Shown here: one piece after another, positions 44,143 through 51,336 of the stretch
Position numbering within the stretch: the stretch's first letter is position 1
Layout of the letters: the number at the start of each line of letters is the position of its first letter
Assembly: GCF_014596085.1 (NCBI RefSeq)
Contig: NZ_JACCJY010000002.1
Location: 186,001-250,000 of the forward strand
Source of the DNA: Azospirillum tabaci
GTDB taxonomy: Bacteria > Pseudomonadota > Alphaproteobacteria > Azospirillales > Azospirillaceae
Direction of reading: 5' to 3'
Length of the DNA: 64,000 bases
The notes under the pieces: generated by a model
The model's input: the letters and a program-made list of their open reading frames with translations, nothing else
Database searches by the model: none
Told to the model about the DNA's origin: nothing
Position numbers and translations under genes: made by a program

Positions 44143-44323
44143 GACGGTCGGATCACCTTGACGCTTGCGGGTTTGGGCGACGCTTGGCGGACAGGCGCTT
44201 GCGGAATCGGATGGTTAGCGCAGTTGGCGGCCCGGCGCAAACCGCCATGGCGGTTGTCCTCCGCCACCTCCGTCCCGTACCATCCGCCGCCTTCCCTCCC
44301 GAACGATCCCGGAGCCGCCGATC

Positions 44324-45319
44324 GTGACCGACACCAACCGGCCCCGCCCGGCCCTGGCCCGCGCCGCAGCCTTCCTCCGGCGCCTCACCGGCAAGCTGTT
44401 CCGCCGCGGCGCGCCCGTCCCTCCGCCTCCGGCGAAGCCGGCGCCTGTGACGGAGCCGATGGAATCCGGGGTCTTCACCGGCGACTCCGGCTCGCTCGCC
44501 TACCGCCTGTTCGTGCCGAAGGGTGCGGCGGCCGGACCGCGCCCGCTGCTGGTCATGCTGCACGGCTGCACCCAGTCGCCGGAGGACTTCGCCGTCGGAA
44601 CCCGCATGAACCGGCTGGCCGAGGAGGCCGGCTGTCTCGTCCTCTATCCGGAGCAGACTCCCGCGGCGAACGACAAGAAATGCTGGAACTGGTTCAACCC
44701 CGACCACCAGCGCCGCGAGCGCGGCGAACCGGCGCTGATCGCCGGAGCCACCCGGCAGGTCCTGGCGGAGCAAGGAGCCGATCCGCAGCGTGTCTACGTC
44801 GCCGGAATTTCGGCGGGCGGCTCGGCCGCGATGGTCCTGGCGACCACCCATCCCGACCTGTTCGCCGCGGTGGGCGTCCATTCCGGCCTGCCCTACGGCT
44901 CGGCCAGCGGCGTGCCGTCCGCCCTGCTGGCGATGAAGGCCGGCTCCTCGCCCGGCCAGCGTCCGGCGGCCGGGGCTCCGGTGGTTCCGGCCATCGTCTT
45001 CCACGGCGCCGCGGACAAGATCGTGCATCCGCGCAACGGCGACCATGTGATGGCCCAGGCCACCGCCAACGCGGAGGGCCTGACCGCGAAGACCGAGGAC
45101 GGGCAGGCCCCCGGCGGGCGCGGCTTCACCCGCACCGTTCACAAGAACCGCGATGGAGCGACGCTGTTCGAGCAGTGGACCGTCCACGGCAGCGGCCACG
45201 CCTGGTCCGGCGGCAGCCCGGACGGCACCTACACCGACCCCCAGGGGCCGGACGCCGCGCGGGAGATGCTGCGCTTCTTCCTGTTCCACAGGCACCCCGC
45301 GCCCGCGAAAGGCGCCTGA
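44324..45319 (+). CDS. PHB depolymerase family esterase (LpqC-like)
   Basis: A 331-residue alpha/beta hydrolase of the polyhydroxybutyrate-depolymerase/feruloyl esterase group. Visible: LLVMLHGCTQSPEDFAVGT (oxyanion region), the nucleophile in VYVAGISAGGSAAMV (GxSxG), Asp in IVFHGAADKIVHP, His in VHGSGHAWSGGSPDGTY. The N-terminus is basic without a clear signal peptide, so an intracellular enzyme is likely; this subgroup is close to PhaZ-like proteins. GTG start with GGAG 9 nt upstream. The substrate cannot be decided from sequence alone. Confidence 0.92.
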   Translation: MTDTNRPRPALARAAAFLRRLTGKLFRRGAPVPPPPAKPAPVTEPMESGVFTGDSGSLAYRLFVPKGAAAGPRPLLVMLHGCTQSPEDFAVGTRMNRLAEEAGCLVLYPEQTPAANDKKCWNWFNPDHQRRERGEPALIAGATRQVLAEQGADPQRVYVAGISAGGSAAMVLATTHPDLFAAVGVHSGLPYGSASGVPSALLAMKAGSSPGQRPAAGAPVVPAIVFHGAADKIVHPRNGDHVMAQATANAEGLTAKTEDGQAPGGRGFTRTVHKNRDGATLFEQWTVHGSGHAWSGGSPDGTYTDPQGPDAAREMLRFFLFHRHPAPAKGA

Positions 45320-45405
45320 GTCCGCGGTTACCACTTTTGCACAGCCGAATTGGCGCCGCCCGTGCCATAAACTCCTTTAGCATTCTCCAGCCCACCGATC
45401 CGGCC

Positions 45406-45681
45406 ATGCGCGTCACCGCCCTTTGCCTCGCCGCCCTCGGCGCCCTCGCGCTGTGCCTGTCGGCTTCGCCGACGGTCCAGGCCGCCAACGTCTCCGCCGG
45501 GCAGGCCGAGGCGAAGGAGGCCGCCAAGTCGCTGGGCAATTGCACGCCCGCCAAGGTGGAGGTGATGAGCTACGTCACCGGCCGCTCCGGCCAGACGGTG
45601 TTCAAGGTGGGCTGCACGGAGGACAAGGACACCTTCGTGCTGGTGCAGTGCCGGTCGCGAATCTGCACGCTGCTGCGCTGA
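45406..45681 (+). CDS. Small secreted hypothetical protein
   Basis: A 91-residue protein with a signal peptide (LCLAALGALALCLSASPTVQ, cleavage after AA). The mature part of ~65 residues has cysteines in SLGNCTPAK, VGCTEDKD, VQCRSR and RICTLL, consistent with two disulfides. No family recognised. The ATG is at 45406; no strong ribosome site is visible. A longer reading frame upstream is a shadow of the esterase gene. Confidence 0.65.
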   Translation: MRVTALCLAALGALALCLSASPTVQAANVSAGQAEAKEAAKSLGNCTPAKVEVMSYVTGRSGQTVFKVGCTEDKDTFVLVQCRSRICTLLR

Positions 45682-45761
45682 TCGCGGCTTTTTGGATTCA
45701 TGGCTTTTTAACTGGGTTCGCCTGGAATCGGACTCGAACACGGGACGGGGTGCAGGGAATC

Positions 45762-46154
45762 ATGAGGCTCGCTCAGTCAATCGCGGCTCTGGCGCTGGCG
45801 GCCCTTCCCCTGGGCGCCTGCAGCGGGCCGATGATGGTCGCCAGCGTCGGCGCGGATCTGGCCTCCGTCACCAGCACCAAGAAGACGCTCGGCGATCATC
45901 TGGTGTCCGCCGCGACCGGGCGCGACTGCTCGTCCGTGACCTTCTCGGAAACCGGTCATTATTGCCCGGAGAAGGTCTATGTCGACCGCTCCCGCGTCTA
46001 CTGCTACAAGACGTTGGCCGATGTGGATTGCCACCACATCCCGGATCCGCACCGCAACGGCCACACCGCGCTGGCGAGCCCGCCGCCGGACATCCGGCCG
46101 GAACCGCGCCAGCCGGGCTGGATCGAACGGATGATGACCGCAGCAGAGCAATAA
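45762..46154 (+). CDS. Small lipoprotein of unknown function
   Basis: A 130-residue putative lipoprotein: hydrophobic signal IAALALAALPLGAC with lipobox LGAC (Cys at ~20). The mature part has SVGADLASVTSTKKTLGDHL and several cysteines (GRDCSSVTF, GHYCPEKV, VYCYKTLADVDCH), then a Pro-rich tail. Similar short lipoproteins that include the TxTxKTxxDHLxSxxTGxDC pattern are common in alphaproteobacteria, function unknown. AGGGA lies 4 nt before the ATG. Confidence 0.78.
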   Translation: MRLAQSIAALALAALPLGACSGPMMVASVGADLASVTSTKKTLGDHLVSAATGRDCSSVTFSETGHYCPEKVYVDRSRVYCYKTLADVDCHHIPDPHRNGHTALASPPPDIRPEPRQPGWIERMMTAAEQ

Positions 46155-46169
46155 GCCTGGGGCCTCTCC

Positions 46170-46628
46170 TCAGCGCATCTTCTTCGCCACGAAAGCCTTG
46201 GCGAGGGTCATCATTGCCTTCTCGTGGGTGACGCCGCCCTGACCGCCCTTGCCGGCGGGAACCACCATGGTGGCGGATTTGACCGGGGCGGGTGAACCGG
46301 CGCGTCCGCCCGCCGTCGGTGCGTCCTCCCCAGGATCGCGGCCAAGGCGGCTCAGCACGTCGGCCAGCGCCTCCTTGCTCAGCGCCGAATCCGCGGGACC
46401 ACGGGACCGGCCCGGCGCTGCGGGTGCCGAACGGCTGGGCGCCGACGGGCGGACTCCCCGCTCGACCGCCGCCGCGGCGATCGCCTTCAGGAAGGGCTGG
46501 GAGATGCCCAGCAAAAGCTGCGGGTCCTCGACCGCCCAGGCCATCAGGAGCTTCTGCGCGGTCGCCCGGCTCCCCTTGGCCGCCACCAGCGCGTCGCGCA
46601 CCTTGCCGTCCACATAGGAATTCGCCAT
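46170..46628 (-). CDS. Conserved hypothetical protein with disordered middle
   Basis: A 152-residue protein with no recognised family. The first ~55 residues (MANSYVDGKVRDALVAAKGS, LLMAWAVEDPQLLLGISQPF) look like a small folded helical domain; a Pro/Ser/Ala/Gly-rich linker follows; the C-terminus (THEKAMMTLAKAFVAKKMR) is a short basic helix. GGAGG lies about 10 nt before the ATG at 46628. Convergent with the lipoprotein gene; 163 bp from the DsbA-family gene. Confidence 0.7.
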   Translation of the reverse strand: MANSYVDGKVRDALVAAKGSRATAQKLLMAWAVEDPQLLLGISQPFLKAIAAAAVERGVRPSAPSRSAPAAPGRSRGPADSALSKEALADVLSRLGRDPGEDAPTAGGRAGSPAPVKSATMVVPAGKGGQGGVTHEKAMMTLAKAFVAKKMR

Positions 46629-46791
46629 CGCCACACGCCTCCGACCGCTGCGGACCCTCATCCGCGCAACAGCGCGACTCTCGGGCGGCAAGGGTTAACA
46701 AAGGGTTGCAAAGGCGGTTGCCCGAACGCGGCACGACTCCCCACGGGCAGGGCGGTTGCGCGGCGGGGCGGGAATGGAGGATAGTGGGCCT

Positions 46792-47445
46792 ATGCTGATC
46801 GAAACCTACGCCGACCTGATCTGCCCCTGGTGCTACATCGGAAAGCGGCGGCTTGCCCGCGCGTTGGCCGACCGGCCCCGCGTCCAGGTGGAACTGCGGT
46901 GGCAGCCCTTCCAGCTCAACCCGGACATGGCACCGGGCGGGATGGAGCGCAGCGCCTATCTGGCGGCCAAGTTCGGCGGCACGGAGCGGGCGCGGCAGAT
47001 ACACCTGGTGGTCGAGGAAACGGCGGAGCGCGACGGCCTGCCGCTGCGGCTGGACCGCATCCGGCGCACGCCCAACAGCTTCGACGGCCACCGGCTGATC
47101 CGCATCGCCGCCCGCCATGGGCTGGGCGACCGGATGGCCGACGCGCTGTTCCACGCCTATTTCGTGGACGGGCTGGACATCGGCGACCGCGACACGCTGG
47201 CTGCCACCGCCGCCGGCCTGGGCTTCGATTTTACGGACATCAAAAATCTGCTGAACGGCGATGCGGAGACCACGGCGGTCTTCAACGCCGACGCCACGGC
47301 GCGGCAACTCGGCCTTCAGGCGGTCCCCTGCTACATCTTCAACCGGCGTTACGCGCTGTCCGGCGCGCAGGAGCCCGCCAGCTTCCTTCCGCTTCTCGAC
47401 CTTGGGGTGGAGGAGCAGGAAGGCGTCACGGCGGCGGCCGATTGA
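46792..47445 (+). CDS. DsbA family oxidoreductase (FrnE-like)
   Basis: A 217-residue thioredoxin-fold protein of the cytoplasmic FrnE/DsbA-like group. It begins MLIETYADLICPWCYIGKRR, with the active-site CPWC, and contains LRWQPFQLNPDMAPGGMERS, SFDGHRLIRIAARHGLGD and the cis-Pro region LGLQAVPCYIFNRRYALSGAQ. No signal peptide. The start at 46792 has GGAGGA about 8 nt upstream. Its stop overlaps the arfB start by one base (TGATG), so the two are coupled. Confidence 0.95.
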   Translation: MLIETYADLICPWCYIGKRRLARALADRPRVQVELRWQPFQLNPDMAPGGMERSAYLAAKFGGTERARQIHLVVEETAERDGLPLRLDRIRRTPNSFDGHRLIRIAARHGLGDRMADALFHAYFVDGLDIGDRDTLAATAAGLGFDFTDIKNLLNGDAETTAVFNADATARQLGLQAVPCYIFNRRYALSGAQEPASFLPLLDLGVEEQEGVTAAAD

Positions 47446-47864
47446 TGATCCGCGTCACGCCACGCATCAGCCTGGACGAGAGCGAGCTTCAGGAGAGCTT
47501 CATCCGCGCCTCCGGACCGGGCGGACAGCACGTCAACAAAACGGACAGCGCGGTGCAATTGCGCTTCGACGTGGCGGCCTCGCCGAACATCCCGGATGAG
47601 GTGAAGGCCCGGTTGGTCCGGCTGGCCGGCTCGCGCATGACGGCGGCGGGCGTGCTGATCATCGTCGGCGACACCTACCGCAGCCAGCTTCGCAACCGCG
47701 AGGACGTTCGGGAGCGGCTGATCGATCTGATCCGCGACGCGACGGTGGTGCCCAAGAGCCGCCGTCCGACCAAGCCGACCCTTGGCTCCAAGAAGCGCCG
47801 CCTGGAGGCCAAGGGTCAGAGGTCCGATATCAAGCGTCTGCGCTCCGGCAAGTCGGAGGACTGA
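47445..47864 (+). CDS. arfB: Alternative ribosome-rescue peptidyl-tRNA hydrolase ArfB
   Basis: ArfB (YaeJ) releases peptides from ribosomes stalled on truncated mRNA. The 139-residue protein has the catalytic GGQ in RASGPGGQHVNKTDSAVQL, SRMTAAGVLIIV, SQLRNREDVRERL, and a long basic C-terminal tail (RRPTKPTLGSKKRRLEAKG) that in the family inserts into the mRNA channel. Coupled to the FrnE-like gene by TGATG. It stands opposite the PRC-barrel gene. Confidence 0.97.
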   Translation: MIRVTPRISLDESELQESFIRASGPGGQHVNKTDSAVQLRFDVAASPNIPDEVKARLVRLAGSRMTAAGVLIIVGDTYRSQLRNREDVRERLIDLIRDATVVPKSRRPTKPTLGSKKRRLEAKGQRSDIKRLRSGKSED

Positions 47865-47870
47865 GGCCGT

Positions 47871-48314
47871 TTATTGCGGCGTCTTTTGCCGGCTCAGCGA
47901 GATCATGTTCCCGCCATACTGGAACTCCGGGAGATTGGCGAACTGATCCTTGGTGAGTTGGGTCGCCACGATGGCGTCCTGCTGCTGGTTGTAGCGGACG
48001 TTGTCGATGTCCAGCGCCACGTTGCGGCCGCCGATGCCCATAATGCCGCCGGTGGAGACCACGAGCTGGCTCGGGCGGTTGCTGCGGTTGAACAGGACGT
48101 CCTCGACCTGCCCCACCTTCTGCCCGTCATAGGCGACGACGGACTTGCCCAGCATGGCCTGCGGCTCGATCCGCGAGGCGGTCTGGAGCGACTGTTCGGA
48201 CATCGGACGGGATGCCTGCTCGCTTCCTCCACCGAACCAGCTCGACGTCTCGGCGCAGCCCCCCAAAGCCAAAAGCGCAACCGCCGACAGGACCGGAACA
48301 GCAACCTTACGCAT
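47871..48314 (-). CDS. PRC-barrel domain lipoprotein
   Basis: A 147-residue exported protein with lipoprotein signal (VAVPVLSAVALLALGGC; lipobox LGGC). Residues ~50-130 form a PRC-barrel-like beta domain (MLGKSVVAYDGQKVGQVEDV, RPSQLVVSTGGIMGIGGRNV, FANLPEFQY). PRC-barrel proteins bind RNA, reaction centres or lipids; in this lipoprotein the role is unknown but probably envelope-stress related. The ribosome site GGAGG lies about 9 nt upstream. Confidence 0.9.
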   Translation of the reverse strand: MRKVAVPVLSAVALLALGGCAETSSWFGGGSEQASRPMSEQSLQTASRIEPQAMLGKSVVAYDGQKVGQVEDVLFNRSNRPSQLVVSTGGIMGIGGRNVALDIDNVRYNQQQDAIVATQLTKDQFANLPEFQYGGNMISLSRQKTPQ

Positions 48315-48470
48315 AGCCCCCTCCTTCTGACGAGATAATCACGCGGGTTTAAACAGGCCATCGACCGCAATCGTCACGGCGTCTTGCGCCGATTGCGCCC
48401 GGTGGCGCCGGAACGTGCCGCCTTCCCCGGCGTTCTGCACTGTCTCAACTCTCCCGAGGCTCCGCAGAAC

Positions 48471-50345
48471 ATGGCCGAAGACACCGCCCGCCGGTTGCAG
48501 GCCCGCCCCATCCCGGTGCCGAAGGCCGCCCCGCCCGCCTCCACCCAGACGACGCTGCTGGTCACCGCGCTGGTGGTGGCAACCTTGTATCTGGGAAGCG
48601 ACATCCTGGTCCCCATCGCGCTCGCGGTGCTGCTGACCTTCGTCCTGGCGCCCATCGTCAGCCGGCTGGAGCGGCTGCGGCTGGGCCGGGTGCCGTCGGT
48701 GCTGGCCGTGGTGGTGCTGGTCTTCGCGGGCATCGCCGCCTTCGGCACGGTGGTCGGCGGGCAGATCGCCGATCTGGCAGACAACCTGCCCAGCTACCAG
48801 CGCAACGTCCACGCCAAGCTGGATTCGCTGCGCTCCAGCGCGTCGTCGGCGGGCAGCGGCGGAGTGGTCCAACAGGCGACCGAAGCCTTCCGCGACCTGA
48901 AACAAGGGCTGGAGCAGGTGACCGGGGAAAACCCGCCCCCCGCCACAGCTCCAGCCGCCGCCCTGCCCGCCCCCGGCGCGGCGCGGGAACCGGTGCCCGT
49001 GCGGATCGAGCAGGACGGGTCCGACGCGCTCACCATCATCAGCGACGTGCTGGGGCCGGCGATGGCGCCGGTCGCCACGGCGGGCATGGTCCTGGTCTTC
49101 ACCATCTTCATGCTGCTGCAACGCGAGGATCTGCGCGACCGGCTGATCCGGCTGGCCGGGTCCGGCGACCTCAGCCGCACGACGGAGGCGATGAACGACG
49201 CGGGTGAGCGGGTCAGCCGCTACCTGCTGATGCAGTGCGTCGTCAACGTGACCTACGGCCTGCCCATCGGGATCGGTCTGTGGCTGCTCGGCGTGCCGAA
49301 CCCGCTCTTGTGGGGGATGCTGGCGACGGTGCTGCGCTTCATCCCCTTCCTGGGGCCGGCGATCGCCGCGGCCTTCCCGATCCTGCTGTCCTTCGCGGTC
49401 GATGCGGGATGGACCCTGCCGCTGCTCTGCATCGCCCTGTTCGTGGCGGTGGAGCTGTTCTCCAACAACGTGGTGGAGCCCTGGCTCTACGGCTCCGCCA
49501 CCGGCCTGTCGTCGCTGGCGATCATCGTCGCGGCGGTGTTCTGGACCACGCTGTGGGGGCCGGTCGGGCTGCTGCTGGCGACGCCGCTGACCGTCTGCCT
49601 CGTGGTGCTGGGGCGGCACGTGCCGCAGCTTCATTTCCTGGAGGTGATGCTGGGCGACCGACCGGTCCTGCCCGACGAGGCCAAGCTGTACCAGCGCCTG
49701 CTCGCCCGCGACCCCATCGAGGCCATGGAGATCGCCGAGGAGAAGATGAGCAAGGGCGGGCTGGTGGAGGCCGGGCACGGCCTGCTCATCCCCGCCCTGT
49801 CGCTTGCCGAGCAGGACCGCCAGCGCAACCGCCTGAACCCGGAAGGACGGCAGGCGGTGGCCGAGGGCATGACGACGTTGCTGGACGAGATGATGGAATC
49901 CTCCCCACCCGCCGCGGAGGACACACCGCTGGTGCTGTGCATCGGTGCCCGCAACGACCTGGACGAGGCCGCGGCGGCGCTGCTCGGCCACATGCTGCGC
50001 CCGCGGGGGCTGCGCGCCGACGTGATCCCGTGCGAGAAGGTGTCCGTCCGCTCCATCGCCGCCTTGGCCCCGACCGGCGTGTCGGCGGTGGTGCTGTCCT
50101 ATCTGAACCCGTCCGCCCTGTCGCACGCCCGCCGGCTGGTGCGCCGGTTGCGCCTGCATTTCGGCCCGAACGTGCCGATCCTGCTTTGCCTGTGGAGCGC
50201 CCACCCCGAAGCCGACGCGCCGGAACACGCCATATCCCAGACCACCGCCGACCGCGTCGCCACCAGCCTGACCGGCGCCGTCACGCAGTTGGAAGAGGTG
50301 GGCGTGCTCGCCCCCGTCGAAGCGGAGAAGGCCCCTCAGGCATAA
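48471..50345 (+). CDS. AI-2E family transporter with C-terminal cytoplasmic domain
   Basis: A 624-residue membrane protein. The first ~370 residues are an AI-2E/PerM-type permease: paired helices near the N-terminus (TLLVTALVVATLYLGSDILV), a periplasmic loop, VLRFIPFLGPAIAAAFPILL (the family core), FVAVELFSNNVVEPWLYGSA, and LWGPVGLLLATPLTVCLVVL. The extra ~250-residue soluble tail carries a Rossmann-like segment (LVLCIGARNDLDEAAAALLG, SVRSIAALAPTGVSAVVLSY, HFGPNVPILLCLWSA) similar in layout to a B12-binding-type fold. The tail is unusual in length. Substrate unknown. GAGG lies upstream of the ATG at 48471. Confidence 0.9.
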   Translation: MAEDTARRLQARPIPVPKAAPPASTQTTLLVTALVVATLYLGSDILVPIALAVLLTFVLAPIVSRLERLRLGRVPSVLAVVVLVFAGIAAFGTVVGGQIADLADNLPSYQRNVHAKLDSLRSSASSAGSGGVVQQATEAFRDLKQGLEQVTGENPPPATAPAAALPAPGAAREPVPVRIEQDGSDALTIISDVLGPAMAPVATAGMVLVFTIFMLLQREDLRDRLIRLAGSGDLSRTTEAMNDAGERVSRYLLMQCVVNVTYGLPIGIGLWLLGVPNPLLWGMLATVLRFIPFLGPAIAAAFPILLSFAVDAGWTLPLLCIALFVAVELFSNNVVEPWLYGSATGLSSLAIIVAAVFWTTLWGPVGLLLATPLTVCLVVLGRHVPQLHFLEVMLGDRPVLPDEAKLYQRLLARDPIEAMEIAEEKMSKGGLVEAGHGLLIPALSLAEQDRQRNRLNPEGRQAVAEGMTTLLDEMMESSPPAAEDTPLVLCIGARNDLDEAAAALLGHMLRPRGLRADVIPCEKVSVRSIAALAPTGVSAVVLSYLNPSALSHARRLVRRLRLHFGPNVPILLCLWSAHPEADAPEHAISQTTADRVATSLTGAVTQLEEVGVLAPVEAEKAPQA

Positions 50346-50348
50346 CGG

Positions 50349-51332
50349 TCAGGAAGGCGCGACGATGGTGCAGACCCGTTTCAGCGCGTCGGCCGCGCGC
50401 TCCACATCCTCGTCACGCACCAGCACGTAATCGGTGTCGTAGGTGGACATGGCGAAGATCGGCACCCGCGCCTGGGCCAGCGGCACGGCGATGCGCGCCA
50501 GCACCCCGAACAGCGAGAAGTCCAGCGGCCCTTCCACCTTGAAGGCGCGCCAGCCGCGCTCCGCCGTCACACCCTCCGGCACGCGGGACTCGCGGCAGAG
50601 GATCGACAGCTCTTCCCCCGTGCGGGTGGCGCTGACCAGCGGGTCGGTCCAGTCGAGCCAGCCGGGCATCCCGTCCCCCGGTGCCAGCCGCGCCACCGCC
50701 AGACGGTCGGGCAGGACCGACAGGGTGAGCGGCTTGGTCTCCGGCAGCAGGGCGGCGTCCAGCGTGGCGCGGTCCACCTCGAACGGCTTCAGGATGCGCT
50801 TGGCCCTCGCGGCCAGCGACGGGATGCGGGAGCGCATGGCCCGGCCCAGCATGTCCGCCGCGACCGGGCGAAGCTCCGGATCGTCCGCCGCCAGATCGAC
50901 CATGGCCTGAAGCGCCGCGCTCTGCACGATCCGGCTCGCCCGGTTCTCGAACCAGCCCTCCAGAAGCGCCACCGCGCGCCCGCGCTGCTGCTCCGTCAGG
51001 GTCAGGCGTGGCAGGACCGCCGCCAGATGCCAGCGCACCTCCGCCTGCTCGATGGCCGCGGCGTCGGTCAGCAGCCGTTCCGCGAAGGCGTCCAGCGGAC
51101 GGGCATCGCCGCGCGACACCCGCTCCAGAGCGTCGGCCGCCCGCATCCGCACCCCGGCGTCGGCGTCGAACAGGCAGGCGACCAGTTCCGGCAGCCGCGC
51201 GGGATCGGCGGCCACCGCCTCCGCCACCGTCGGGATGTCGCCGAAGGCCCGCCGGTCACCGCCGAGCGCCAGGGCCTTCGCCAGGCCCCTGTCCTTGGGC
51301 CCGATATCCTTGGGCCCGCTATCCTTGCCCAT
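50349..51332 (-). CDS. HEAT-like repeat protein fused to an ACT domain
   Basis: A 327-residue protein made of two parts. Residues ~30-185 are helical HEAT/Armadillo-like repeats (LPELVACLFDADAGVRMRAA; AALQAMVDLAADDPELRP). Residues ~195-320 are a CASTOR/ACT-type amino-acid-binding module (LTLSVLPDRLAVARLAPGDG, SILCRESRVPEGVTAERGW, VPLAQARVPIFAMSTYDTDY). The ACT module is normally a stand-alone small protein; the fusion is unusual. A short degenerate N-terminal repeat (SGPKDIGPKDRGL) is seen. It lies 4 bp downstream of mfd on the same strand, so it is co-transcribed with a DNA-repair gene. Role unknown. Confidence 0.85.
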   Translation of the reverse strand: MGKDSGPKDIGPKDRGLAKALALGGDRRAFGDIPTVAEAVAADPARLPELVACLFDADAGVRMRAADALERVSRGDARPLDAFAERLLTDAAAIEQAEVRWHLAAVLPRLTLTEQQRGRAVALLEGWFENRASRIVQSAALQAMVDLAADDPELRPVAADMLGRAMRSRIPSLAARAKRILKPFEVDRATLDAALLPETKPLTLSVLPDRLAVARLAPGDGMPGWLDWTDPLVSATRTGEELSILCRESRVPEGVTAERGWRAFKVEGPLDFSLFGVLARIAVPLAQARVPIFAMSTYDTDYVLVRDEDVERAADALKRVCTIVAPS

Positions 51333-51336
51333 CGCC

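Noticed and set aside
44143-44323. Cobalamin riboswitch upstream of cobU
   Set aside because: I found no B12-box core or the usual GCCACTG segment on the minus strand.
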